Assembly (NCBI RefSeq): GCF_020536995.1 | Contig: NC_068356.1 | Coordinates: forward strand, 28,025,476 to 28,089,475 | Origin: Dreissena polymorpha | Taxonomy: Eukaryota; Mollusca; Bivalvia; Myida; Dreissenidae | Reading direction: 5' to 3' | DNA: 64,000 nucleotides | In this document: positions 56,501-64,000 of the stretch, one piece after another | Layout: every line of letters begins with the position of its first letter | Numbering within the stretch: position 1 is the first letter of the stretch | Program-made: the position numbers and the translations under genes | Notes under the pieces: generated by a model | What the model saw: the letters and a program-made list of their open reading frames with translations, nothing else | What the model was told of the DNA's origin: nothing | Databases searched by the model: none

Positions 56501-59500
56501 AGGTCAAAGATCAAGGTCACGGTGACCCGAAATAGTAAAATGGTTTTCAGATGATAACTCAAGAACGCATATGCCTAGGATCATGAAACTTCACAGGTAG
56601 ATTGATCATGACTGGCAGATGACCCCTATTGATTTTGAGGTCACAAGGTCAAAAGTCAAGGTCACGGTGACCCGAAATAGTAAAATGATTTTCGGATGAT
56701 AACTCAAGAACGCTTTTGCCTAGGATCATGATACTTCATAGGTACATTGATCGTGACTCACAGATGAACCCTATTGATTTTCAGGTCACTAGGTCAAAGG
56801 TCAAGGTCAGTGACAAAAAACGTATTCACACAATGGCTGCCACTACAATGGACAGCCCATATGGGGGGCATGCATGTTTTACAAACAGCCCTTGTTCTTT
56901 TAGCAGTCAAGCGGACAAGATTGTATCTTTCACAAGAACAATTTGAACAAAAAAGCATTAAGTCAATTTCTACAGGAAACCAACGTTTTGGAGGCAAGTA
57001 TTTATTGTTGATTTCCTGAGTGCGTCTCAGCACAAACATCTGTGTCATCCTGGAGAGCTCGGCCCCTCTCTGTTCCCCTAGCGACAGCTGCTCCCTGGTG
57101 GCCCCTGGCTGCCGGCTAGCCACTATCGGGTCATCATACACACGCTTGAACGCACTGCTCGAACCTGCATAGCGAAAACATATGTAGCAGACTTATGTAA
57201 ACAAGTTTCTTTTCATGTACCAGAAAAAATGAACAAGAGATGTGTTTGTCAGAAACACAATGCCCCCTATTTCGCCGCTTTGAAGCCACAAATTTGACCT
57301 TTGACTTTGAAGAATGACCTTGACCTTTCACCACTCAAAATTTGCAGCTCCATGAGATACACATGCATGCCAAATATCAAGTTGGTATCTTCAATATTGC
57401 AAAAGTTATGAAGAAAGTTAAAGTTTTGGTTAACATTTTTGAATTTGTTTTTTAGACCTTTGACCTTAAAGGATGACCTTGACCTTTCACCACTCAAAAT
57501 GTGCAGCTCCATGAGATACACATGCATGCCAAATATCAAGTTGCTATCTTGAATATTGCAAAAGTTATGACCAAGGTTAAAGTTTTGGGACACACACACA
57601 CACACATACAATGACAGACGGGCCAAAAACAATATACCCCCGATCTTTCGTTACAGGGGCATAAAAAGAATGCTCATTATAGTAATACAAATTGAGTATA
57701 TTAAATGAAGCAGATAATCGAGCATATTCAATGTAGCAGATAATCGAGCATATTCCATAAAAAAATAAATTTAGTACAAAATGTCTGATAAGAACAACAT
57801 GATGCCCTTGAATGGTGCTAAACAGCTAATTTCAAAAGGTGTTTTTCCACAACTAATTAAAAGTCCTCCCAAACTATTGTTAAAGAATGAAGTTGAATTC
57901 ATCTAGAATCAAATCCATTCTCACCTAGAACACCTGGGTTACAGAACTCCACGATGGAGAAGAACTCTTGCAGGTCATTCTGTATGGGTGTCCCTGTGAG
58001 GACCACACGATGCTTACATAGCAGGCTGGAGATCAACTGAAACAGCACCAGTAGAATGGGTTCAGTCACCAATATGATACACTGCAGATCTGCTCAATTG
58101 CAATCCATTATTTTCGATGTCCAATATCTCAAAATAAGACACCCACATTTTTCTTAATTTGTGTACTACTGGACTTGTAAAAACAAGACTATTGCCAAGC
58201 AATGTATGTACCCTACTGGCTCCACCATTGTCAGAATTTTTTTAAATTTTATTTTTATATTTGTTGCCATAGCAACCAGAATTTTGGACGTAGGAACAAA
58301 ATGAAATGACATGCATAATGACCATATTGTCATCTATCCATGTTTCAAGTTTCATGTAAAAATATGAAGCACTTTTAAAGTTATTGCAGGATCCAGAAAA
58401 GTGTGACAGACTGATGGACTGACAGACACACAGAGCGCAAACCATAAGTCCCCTCCAGTGAACCGGTAGGGGACAATAAATCAAGCTGTGTTGGGATTTA
58501 AGAATATCATTTTAGATCATTTTTTAAATGATTAACATGTATGAAATAAGGATGTTTTTATTAAAATGTTCAGAAATATGCATCATTTTTAATACAATAC
58601 ATATTTCTGAGATTCAGCAGTGCAACAAACAATGTGTTTGAGTAATTGAATATTGTACATACAACCAAAAGTATACAAAAGAGTGTTAAAGTTGGATTTA
58701 ATTACTGCTTCTAGATAACGCTTAATAGCAGAGTCAGTGTGTGCTAATTGAACTAATCTAATGAATAATAAATTACATGCAACTTACAGACGTGGTTTTG
58801 ATGTTTGTGTTCTTTAATCTGTGACCCTCATCACACACAATTAGGTCAAAGGTCATTTTGTGGATAGTGTCAAAGACCCGCACGAACATCTCATACGAGA
58901 TAATCAGCACAGGGTATTGGGAGGACATGGCAAAGTCCTAAAAACAAACATTACATTCAGTATCTTATTAATGGCAAAATAAACCACACAAATCCTTTAA
59001 TTTAATTAAGAGTCAAAGAATTGAATCTGATGCATTTTATTGAAATAATGTAATCGTTCTTCTAGGCAAGTTGCCCAAAGGACATGGATGCCTCAACATT
59101 TCTATTTTGTGTACAAATTCAACTGATTTTGAAAAAAAGGCGAAACAAATTCTCAGGTGCGCAGTTCATGTGCTGATTATATTATTTAGAAGTTTCATAA
59201 CTAAAGTACTTGAACGTCACAGAAGGTTGGGAATCAGGTATTTGTCCAAATTGAATTCAAAAAAGTAAAATCTTTGGTAGATGTTTTGCCATAGGAAAGG
59301 ACTGCTTTACCTCAATCTTTTTATCAGTCCCAACAGCAAACACCTGAAGTCTCTCCAAGCCCAGCCACTTCTTAAACTCAGCATGCCAGTTCTGCAGTAA
59401 AATAAGAAATATAAACATGTATACATGGCATTATCTTATCTTTTGTGGTGGTTGATAGAGAAATATCAGTTACTTTAAACTAAAAATTCACTGTTTCAAA

Positions 59501-61725
59501 CAATCAATATTAGTAGAAGATCATTTTCGATGTTAAACTGTGAAATTACATCGTTTTCATGACGTTACCACATCATTATTTCTTAAAAACCATGAGTAAT
59601 CATTTGTAAGCATAAAATAAAAATTAAATGTGTTGCATTTGGTGTAATATCAATATAATTTCACTCCTGATCATAGTAAACATACATTTTCTATGCTAAC
59701 TTGTCAATTCAATTCGATACTCCACCAAATCCAACAAATACTTTTTATATCTTGGACTTTTTAACTTTTCATCACTTTAATAACGCCTGCCAAATCTACA
59801 TTCAATTTAACAGTATCAAAAGCACAATTTTCAGAATTAACAAAATGCTCACATAGAAGTCACTTACACAATACATTCAAGGTGCACTCTGGAAAAACAG
59901 GGCTTAATGCATGTAGGTAAAGTGTCATTCCAGTTTGACCTTGGCAGTCTGTAGAGTCTTATCAGGGACGACACTTTTCGCTTTTAGGGAATTTCTCTTT
60001 AAAAGGGAATCTTTTCTTAAAGAAAATCTAGTGTAGACGGAGAGTGGACTGCAGAGGTTTTTCTATGGCGACCCTTTATGCATATGCATTTAGCCCCGTT
60101 TTCTCAGAGAATGTCTTGTTTATAACTTAAAGTAATGATATAACGATGTCTAACTCGAATCAGATACCACTTTGCATGGACTTCCCACATAATTAAGCTA
60201 TCCTATAATTTAATTCTGAATATAATTTTGGATTGTTCAACTGTGCTTGCATCTACATTGCAAACAATAGTGTGATGAAAGTCACTAACCTTTACTAAAC
60301 TCCCTGGTGTAACAATCAGAACCTTGTGGGCTACAGGCTTGCCTCCATAGGGTCCCTGCTTTAATAATGTCCTGCAGAGAAACATTTCAGCAGGATTAGT
60401 AACCCATTCAATAATTATAATTGCCCCCATAGGGTCCCTGCTTTAATAATGTCCTGCAGAGAAACATTTCAGCAGGATTAGTAACCCATTCAATAATTAT
60501 ACTGAGACATAAAGCATTTCAAATGTAAGTTAATATGGGGGAAATCTGTAGACAAATAGCAGTAGAGTTAAAAAAGCTACTTTATACCAGTATCTGACAG
60601 CTTACAGCCAAACTTGCCATAGTAATAATTTCACTACTAATGCCCACACACATTATTATACCAAGCTAGGAATCAAATCTGCATTCCTCAGATTTAATGT
60701 CAGGCACTCTACCAAATGAGCTACCAGGGCAGATTATATACTACACGTAGTAATAATATTGTTTATTTTGCCAGCTGTAACCAAAGTAAGAAGTACTTGG
60801 CAAGAAATCAATGACATGTCCATGTACATGTGTATCCTTAACAATATATAATTGCAAATTCAGTAAGCCCAATTTCATGAATTTAACACAGAAATACAAG
60901 AAGTTGTTTTCAACACCTCTTCACATACAAATCAGATCTCACCATATGAGAGATATGCATTGAAGTGTCTTTCCAAGCCCCATGTCATCTCTGAAACAGA
61001 AAAGAACATTTATGAAGCAAACCAGCCACCTTAAAAAATCCATATCTCATTTATGAAAACTAGAGCTTTGTCACAGACGTGACGAATACCCCCACATGCC
61101 GCATTGACACATATCTTGCATGTTGTCTTTACAAAAAACAGCGGACACCATGCTCAATTTTTAAAACGCACTAAGTGACTCCTTGACCTAGTTTTTGACC
61201 CAGAAAGGCCCATGTTCTAACATGTTCCGACCGACAGACAAGCTCACTCCTTTATACCCCCCTAAACTTCGAATGTGGGGGTATAATAAGCAGTTATACC
61301 AAGTCTGAAGTCTATTGACCTTGCATAGATGTATTTAAATAATTATTATAAGAGCGATCGATTGTTGATGCATGACTACTTCTTACTGACCTCATTCAAA
61401 ATCCAATGTGAGAACTGGTAGTAAATTCATATTTGTCTTGAGCTACCATCTTTCCCAATTTTGATTTACTGACCCTTTCATCACCCTTTACAAGGTAAAT
61501 GAGAAGCTGTGTAACTTATACTATCAGTTTACCAGTTTCACACCTATCCCAATACAACAACTCCACATACGCCAGTATAGCTCCGTGCCCTGCAAAGTTT
61601 CTGTATCCCATGACACACTCATACAGGAAGATGACCCCCTCACGCTGGTGTGGCCGCAGATGCACAGACAGGTATGGGTCCACTACCACATCTATCACTG
61701 CCTTCCCTTTCTTGTTTGAGTCCCA
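41710..61725 (-). CDS. RAD54B: RAD54B, Swi2/Snf2 DNA translocase (16 exons, 5' partial)
   Basis: RAD54B is a nuclear, ATP-driven double-stranded DNA translocase that works with RAD51 in homologous recombination. Exons from 5' to 3' on the minus strand: 61725-61571, 60990-60943, 60371-60290, 59391-59311, 58937-58788, 58036-57925, 57164-56985, 55889-55663, 55392-55228, 54764-54638, 51143-51037, 50635-50570, 48345-48232, 47504-47352, 42626-42552, 41781-41710. They total 1,914 nt (637 codons plus stop) with consistent phase at every junction. Motifs: DDMGLGKT (I), DEGHRLKN (II), LTGTPIQND (III), [18 protein letters not shown] (V) and ARVWRDGQ (VI). RAD54B is preferred over RAD54L because of [36 protein letters not shown] and the C-terminal [12 protein letters not shown], all close to vertebrate RAD54B as I recall it. 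The N-terminal roughly 290 residues lie beyond 64,000. One donor is GTTGGT. Confidence 0.93.
41838..42035. mobile_element. MITE-4 copy
   Basis: The copy carries atgccatatgcagccagggt, gctctaaaccagcctgtgca and a mirrored end with ggggcataagactaattttt. It lies in the last RAD54B intron. Confidence 0.55.
42724..42920. mobile_element. MITE-1 copy
   Basis: A decayed MITE-1 with gattagcctatgcacagact and cacacatgcattagacccag arms. Confidence 0.55.
43618..47102 (+). repeat. 29-bp satellite array, about 120 copies
   Basis: The unit is cacatgcttatctcagacca followed by cactttaca, 29 bp, with frequent c/t and c/a variants (atttcag, gacaaca). It is stop-free in all three plus-strand phases, and 29 is not a multiple of 3. 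Three overlapping frames of 981, 781 and 622 codons therefore arise, but they are not genes. The array lies in the penultimate RAD54B intron region, opposite to that gene's sense. Confidence 0.95.
47103..47315. mobile_element. MITE-2 inserted at the outer TTAA of MITE-1
   Basis: TTAA at 47103-47106 and 47312-47315 bounds the element. The internal hairpin is gatgagacgccacgttctgt-ggcgtctcatc. The flanks catgca and gccctgtttt rebuild the MITE-1 end. Confidence 0.75.
47505..48231. other. RAD54B intron with decayed repeat
   Basis: No gene is seen. Phrases such as tgacctctgaaagtgacctt at 47700-48060 look like an old pearl/Helentron-type core without recognisable ends. Confidence 0.4.
48232..48345 (-). 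CDS. RAD54B: RAD54B exon abutting the 31-bp minisatellite
   Basis: This 38-codon exon codes [19 protein letters not shown] and a following S-L-E-D-L-R. Its acceptor TGTACAG|GGCAGTATA is the last, diverged unit of the 31-bp minisatellite that fills the upstream intron. The repeat therefore abuts the exon edge directly. The downstream donor is AGG|GTATTG, and the next exon continues D-L-F-S-I-N-L in frame. Confidence 0.9.
48346..50452. repeat. 31-bp minisatellite with two orientation switches (about 65 copies)
   Basis: The unit acaacagccacatggtaata-tactgccctgt runs in one orientation at 48346-48735, reversed at 48830-49316, then in the first orientation again at 49317-50452. Read on the minus strand it contains ttgtacag|ggcagtata, the acceptor and start of RAD54B exon 48345-48232. 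It is open in all three frames because 31 is not a multiple of 3. Confidence 0.93.
48738..48829. repeat. Displaced copy of the RAD54B exon 54638 donor region
   Basis: It nearly matches 54560-54650: MITE-3 end (ttgattttctaagggactaa), the host bases ctatctcac and the last exon bases attcgttggaatgc. It sits as the spacer between the oppositely oriented minisatellite arms. Confidence 0.85.
50570..51143 (-). CDS. RAD54B: RAD54B exons: motifs V and VI
   Basis: Exon 51143-51037 codes [17 protein letters not shown] and [15 protein letters not shown]. Exon 50635-50570 (66 nt) codes [12 protein letters not shown], which carries the arginine-finger motif VI, and VYIYRLLTT. Phases are 2-0 and 0-0. The intron between them (50636-51036) holds nothing I recognise. 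Confidence 0.92.
51205..51405. mobile_element. MITE-4 copy
   Basis: The copy carries gctatatgcaaccagcgtag and gctctagactagcgttcgca, with a mirrored end catatatggcatatgaccat. The rest of the intron to 52315 shows nothing I recognise. Confidence 0.55.
52316..52833. mobile_element. TTAA-flanked inverted-repeat element carrying a tRNA-like module
   Basis: TTAA at 52316-52319 and 52830-52833 flanks termini ttaaaggggccttttcacag and gcgtgaaaagatccctttaa, which are inverted repeats. Inside, on the minus strand, is a tRNA-like stretch (52453-52540). Confidence 0.75.
52453..52540 (-). ncRNA. tRNA-like module (A and B boxes), SINE-type
   Basis: The reverse complement has an A-box-like TAGCTCAGTAGGCTAGAGCG and a B-box GGTTCGAAACC with near-normal spacing. 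Clean acceptor pairing was not seen, so it is more likely a SINE head or tRNA-derived internal promoter than a working tRNA. Confidence 0.6.
53288..53500. mobile_element. MITE-1 remnant
   Basis: The remnant carries gggaaaacaaggcttaatgc, then gcaatccccacagggtaagc and aaaaagtgtagtctaagatt. Confidence 0.5.
53515..53895. mobile_element. MITE-5 copy (AT-rich palindromic family)
   Basis: Palindromic phrases (aaaattatcgataatttt, atcgattttaattcactcgt and its mirror near 53860) lie between ccggtggtttatagagaaat and ccaccgaatccaacaaat. A related, shorter copy lies at 59436-59752. Confidence 0.55.
53633..53661. promoter_or_regulatory. Two full CRE palindromes TGACGTCA
   Basis: TGACGTCA occurs at 53633-53640 and 53654-53661, 21 bp apart (start to start), inside MITE-5. 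This is the exact CREB/ATF consensus. Function in this intron is unknown. Confidence 0.4.
54101..54625. mobile_element. MITE-3 with nested Helentron-like insertion
   Basis: TTAACCCTTTCCC at 54101 and GGTTAA ending at 54625 bound the element. The interior is split by 54135-54420. The right end lies 12 bp from the RAD54B donor at 54637. Confidence 0.65.
54135..54420 (-). mobile_element. Short Helentron-like element inside MITE-3
   Basis: On the minus strand it runs from the hairpin tatgtcccccactatagtgg-tgggggacata to TGTTTGTCAGAAACA. It has one core unit and a caaccaacagaccaac simple repeat. Confidence 0.65.
54638..55889 (-). CDS. RAD54B: RAD54B exons: start of helicase lobe 2
   Basis: Exon 55889-55663 codes [25 protein letters not shown] and an acidic tail. 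Exon 55392-55228 codes [20 protein letters not shown] and I-V-L-V-S-N-H-T. Exon 54764-54638 codes [10 protein letters not shown] and R-F-N-S-R-H-S. A TTAA-bounded MITE sits 12 bp downstream of this last donor (GTGAGA). Confidence 0.92.
55445..55655. mobile_element. MITE-4 copy with clear inverted arms
   Basis: tagctccagaccagcctgtg and its mirror caggctggtctggagcta lie about 120 bp apart. Both ends carry catatgaggc/tgcatgtcattagacc-type tips. Confidence 0.65.
56038..56900 (+). mobile_element. Helentron-like element, about 120-bp core x5
   Basis: The 5' hairpin is tatgccccccttcgaagaag-agggggtata, followed by gtcggtcggtctgtcggtcc. The core has cctaggatcatgaaacttca and tgaggtcactaggtcaaagg. The 3' end has TGTTT-tac-AAACA, then gcccttgtt. 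It lies in the intron upstream of RAD54B exon 55889-55663. Confidence 0.65.
56985..58036 (-). CDS. RAD54B: RAD54B exons: motif III and linker
   Basis: Exon 58036-57925 codes [19 protein letters not shown] (motif III) and ends in phase 1. Exon 57164-56985 codes [19 protein letters not shown] and [17 protein letters not shown]. The donor after the last Lys codon is C|GTTGGT, a weak GT site. It is supported because the next exon restores Q-E-I-V-V-F-C-R-P in frame. Confidence 0.9.
57236..57667 (-). mobile_element. Helentron-like element, minus orientation, 2 core units
   Basis: It is related to 15526-16836: tgtgtttgtcagaaacacaa at its 3' end, two copies of tgcagctccatgagatacac, a CA dinucleotide run, and a C-rich/G-rich 5' hairpin (tatacccccgatc...acaggggcata). 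Confidence 0.65.
58190..58484 (-). mobile_element. Short Helentron-like element
   Basis: The 5' hairpin on the minus strand is GTCCCCTACC...GGAGGGGAC, followed by a cag/tctgtc stretch. The 3' end is ATTGC-TTG-GCAAT, then agtcttgtttt. The core is single copy. Confidence 0.6.
58788..59391 (-). CDS. RAD54B: RAD54B exons: N-W-H-A-E-F and DEGH motif II
   Basis: Exon 59391-59311 codes [11 protein letters not shown] and [11 protein letters not shown]. Exon 58937-58788 codes LIISYEM and [14 protein letters not shown], the Walker B/DEGH box. Both are in phase 0 and clean. The intron between them (58938-59310) has no recognised element. Confidence 0.92.
59436..59752. mobile_element. MITE-5 copy
   Basis: It has the same ends as 53515-53895 (gtggttgatagagaaatatc; ccaccaaatccaacaaatac) and is more diverged inside. 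It lies in a RAD54B intron. Confidence 0.5.
59886..60112. mobile_element. MITE-1 copy
   Basis: ggaaaaacagggcttaatgc at the left and catatgcatttagccccgtt at the right enclose decayed arms. Confidence 0.6.
60290..60371 (-). CDS. RAD54B: RAD54B exon: motif Ia
   Basis: The exon codes [27 protein letters not shown] (82 nt, completing a Trp codon). L-I-V-T-P-G-S-L is motif Ia. Its 5' half and acceptor are tandemly duplicated just upstream at 60423-60504. Confidence 0.92.
60341..60504 (-). repeat. RAD54B: 82-bp tandem duplication over the RAD54B motif-Ia exon acceptor
   Basis: 60341-60422 and 60423-60504 are nearly identical. Each holds the acceptor ctctgcag and about 30 nt of exon start (GACATTATTAAAGCAGGG). 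The copy nearer the gene (60371) is the one that continues as a full exon. Confidence 0.93.
60655..60735 (-). ncRNA. Degenerate tRNA-like sequence (SINE or tRNA relic)
   Basis: The reverse complement reads GCCCTGGTAGCTCATTTGGT with AGAGTGCC (A box TAGCTCATTTGGTAGAG), then a weak B box GATTTGATTCC. The arms pair poorly. An AT-rich tail follows. Confidence 0.5.
60943..60990 (-). CDS. RAD54B: RAD54B 48-nt micro-exon with Walker A
   Basis: This very small exon codes [15 protein letters not shown], the ATP-binding motif I. It is bounded by tttcag and GTGAGA, with phases 2 and 2, and is too short to be found as an open frame. Skipping it would keep the frame (48 nt = 16 codons) but destroy ATPase activity. 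Confidence 0.92.
61058..61284 (-). mobile_element. Short Helentron-like element, single core
   Basis: It is related to 22093-23033: tatacccccctaaacttcga with a tgtgggggtata hairpin at one end, and GTCAC...GTGAC then aaagctctagtt (as reverse complement) at the other. Confidence 0.65.
61571..61725 (-). CDS. RAD54B: RAD54B exon: start of helicase core
   Basis: The exon codes W-D-S-N-K-K-G-K-A, then [20 protein letters not shown] and [11 protein letters not shown]. The H-L-R-P-H-Q segment is the Q-motif region just before the Walker A site. It ends in phase 2 (CTG GC) at a GTATGT donor, and the Ala codon is completed in the next exon. Confidence 0.92.
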
Positions 61726-61754
61726 CTGAGATATGATAAAATCGAAAGCCTAGT

Positions 61755-61990
61755 TGCAGGAAAACTGGGCTTAATGCATGCCATAAAGTGTTGTCCCAGA
61801 TTAGCTTGGCAAATTAGGGATGACACTTTCCGCTCTGATGGTATATTTTCTTTCAATGGAGTCTCTTCTTAGCAAAAATCCAGTTAAGACAGAAAGTGTC
61901 GTCCCTCATTAGTATGTATGGACTTCACAGGCTAATCTGAGACAACAGACACTTAAAATACATGAATTGAGCAAAGTTTTCTCAGAACGC
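61755..61990. mobile_element. MITE-1 copy, 30 bp from a RAD54B exon
   Basis: aaaactgggcttaatgcatg and ctgagacaaca/tttctcagaa ends enclose gtcccagattagcttggcaa and its mirror. Confidence 0.65.
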
Positions 61991-62000
61991 AGCTATTATT

Positions 62001-63335
62001 AACAAGCGGGCCAAGATGGCCCTAGTTCGCTCACCTGAGAGGAGTCGGTTCATTCAATCTTTATCAAATGTCAAACTTGACCTAGATATTGTCCAGACAA
62101 ACATCCTGGTCAAGTTTCATCTTTATTTCATCTGCGAGTCATGATCAATGTACCTATGAAGTTTCATGATCCTAGGCGTAAGCATTCTTGAGTTATCGTC
62201 CGGAAACCATTTTTCTAAGTTGAGTCACCGTGACCATGACAGCCATTGTGTGAATACGTTTTTTGGCACTGTGACCTTGACCTTTGACCTAGTGACCTGA
62301 TATTCAATACGGGTCATCTGCATTCATGATCAATATACCTATAAAGTTTTATGAACCTAGGCATAAGCGTTCTCGAGTTATTATCCAGAAACCATTTTAC
62401 TATTTCAGGTCACCGTGACCTTGACCTTTGACCTAGTGACCTTAAAATCAATAGGGGTCATGTGAGTCATGATCATTGTACCTATGAAGTTACATGATCC
62501 TAGGCATAAGCGTTCTTGAGTTATCATCCAGAAACCATTTTACTATTTCAGGTCACCATGACCTTGACCTTTGACCTAGTGACCTAAAAATCAATAGGGG
62601 TCATCTTTAAGTCATAATCAATGTACCTATGAAGTTTCATGATCCTAGGCATAAGCGTTCTTGAGTTATCATCTGGAAACCATTTTACTATTTCGGGTCA
62701 CCGTGACCTTGACCTTTGACCTAGTGACCTGAAAATCAATAGGGGTCATGTGAGTCATGATCAATGTACCTATGAAGTTTCATGATCCTAGGCATAAGCT
62801 TTCTTGAGTTATCATCCAGAAACTATTTTACTATTTCGAGTCATCGTGACCTTGACCTTTGACCTAGTGACCTGAAAATCAATAGGGGTTATCTGCGAGT
62901 CATGATCAATGTATCTATGAAGTTTCATGATCCTAGGCATAAGCGTTCTTGAGTTATCATCCGGAAACCATTTTACTGCTTTGGGTCACTGTGACCTTGA
63001 CCTTTGACCTAGTGACCTGAAAATCAATAGGGGTCATCTGCTAGTCATGATCAATGTATCTATGAAGTTTCATGATCCTAGGCATAAGTGTTCTTGAGTT
63101 ATCATCCGGAAACCATTTTACTATTTCGGGTCATTGTGACCTTGAACTTTGACCTAGTGACCTGAAAATCAATAGGGGTCATCTGCGAGTCACGATCAAT
63201 GTACCTATGAAGTTTCATGATCCTTGGCATAAGCGCTCTTGAGTTATCATCCGGAAACCATCTGGTGGACGGACGGACCGACATGAGCAAAACAATATAA
63301 CCCCTCTTCTTCTAAAGGAGGGGGTGAGGCATAAT
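62001..63335 (-). mobile_element. Helentron-like element, about 124-bp core x8
   Basis: On the minus strand it runs from the C-rich/G-rich hairpin at about 63298-63335 through gtcggtccgtccgtcc and about eight core units (cctaggatcatgaaacttca). It ends in GGGCC-atctt-GGCCC, then gcttgtt at 62001. Every unit carries gtcaaaggtcaaggtcacgg. Confidence 0.65.
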
Positions 63336-64000
63336 GAGAAAACTGCCCCCCTCCCAGCAGCCATGTTATTCAACTGACGGGAACCATTTTTGATCTCAAC
63401 TCTGGTATCAAGGAAACAAATGTTCTGAGCAAATTTCATGAAAATTGGGCCAAAAATGTGACTTTTACTGTGTTCACATGTTTTCACTATATACATATAG
63501 AGAAAAATGCCCCACCCACTGGTGGCCATGTTTTTTCAACGATCCCGACCATTTTCGAACTCGTCTGAGATATCAATAAGACCAATGTTTTGACCAACTT
63601 TCATGATGATTGGGCAAAAATTGTGACTTCTAGAGTGTTTACAAGGTTTCTCTATAGCCAAATAGGGAAAACTGCCACTATATACATATTGAGAAAAATG
63701 CCCCACCCACTGGCGGCCATGTTTTTTCACCCATCTCGACCATTTTCGAACTCGTCCGAGACATCAATTAAACCAATGTTTTGACCAACTTTCATGATGA
63801 TTGGGCAAAAATTGTGACAGTGTTTACAAGGTTTTTCTTTTTTTTTACCTAGTGACCTAGTTTTTGACCCGGCACAACCCAGTTTTGAACTCGGCCGAGA
63901 TTTCATTGGGACAAAGCTTCTGACCAAGTTTCATGAAGATGGGACAAGAAATGTGGCCTTTAGAGTGTTTACGAGCAAATGTTTTCAGACGGACGGACGG
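63336..64000. mobile_element. Another tandem-core dispersed element (runs off window)
   Basis: Core units of about 190 bp share tggccatgttttttcaac and caactttcatgatgattggg. gacggacggacgg at the very end suggests that the 5' hairpin lies just beyond 64,000. Confidence 0.5.

Larger units (their letters stand above)
61726..64000. other. RAD54B upstream intron (to window end)
   Basis: No exon is recognised. The stretch holds MITE-1, a long Helentron-like array and the start of another element (63336 on). The N-terminal RAD54B exons must lie beyond 64,000. Confidence 0.55.

Overview
This is eukaryotic DNA from an intron-rich, AT-rich and very repeat-dense animal genome, almost certainly a bivalve mollusc. 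A dreissenid mussel is my best guess, made from memory of the dispersed repeats and not verified. Two host protein genes converge tail to tail, and nearly everything else is intron or mobile and satellite DNA.

Gene 1 (+ strand, 96..39485, 5' end outside the window) encodes a long cadherin-repeat transmembrane protein. I can trace 35 exons (about 7,455 nt), roughly 19-20 cadherin (EC) repeats, a membrane-adjacent domain resembling the one in PCDH15/Cad99C/CDH23-type cadherins, one transmembrane helix and a short cytoplasmic tail ending in a PDZ-ligand-like T-L-L. Most EC repeats are coded by a phase-0 exon pair (about 129 + 183 nt). One 1,965-nt exon codes about six repeats without an intron.

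Gene 2 (- strand, 61725..41710, 5' end outside the window) is RAD54B, a Swi2/Snf2-family DNA translocase of homologous recombination. All helicase motifs are seen across 16 exons (637 codons plus stop), and the frame is clean throughout.

The repeats fall into several groups. (i) Helentron/pearl-like elements carry a C-rich/G-rich hairpin at one end, tandem core repeats, and a small hairpin followed by CTTGTT or CTAGTT at the other end. (ii) Several MITE-like families occur, some bounded by TTAA and found inserted into each other. (iii) A tandem pair of about 5.5-5.9 kb DIRS-like tyrosine-recombinase elements (24.0-36.2 kb) lies in a cadherin intron and is itself inserted in a MITE. (iv) Several minisatellites are present, including a 29-bp array (43.6-47.1 kb) and a 31-bp array that switches orientation (48.35-50.45 kb). 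Both arrays make long false reading frames.

The most unusual pattern is that at five exons in these two unrelated genes, the intron's splice acceptor plus the first bases of the exon have been tandemly multiplied just upstream of the real acceptor. In RAD54B this has grown to about 65 units. A second anomaly is a cluster of single-base frame discrepancies in the first eleven cadherin exons. The rest of the window is nearly free of them.
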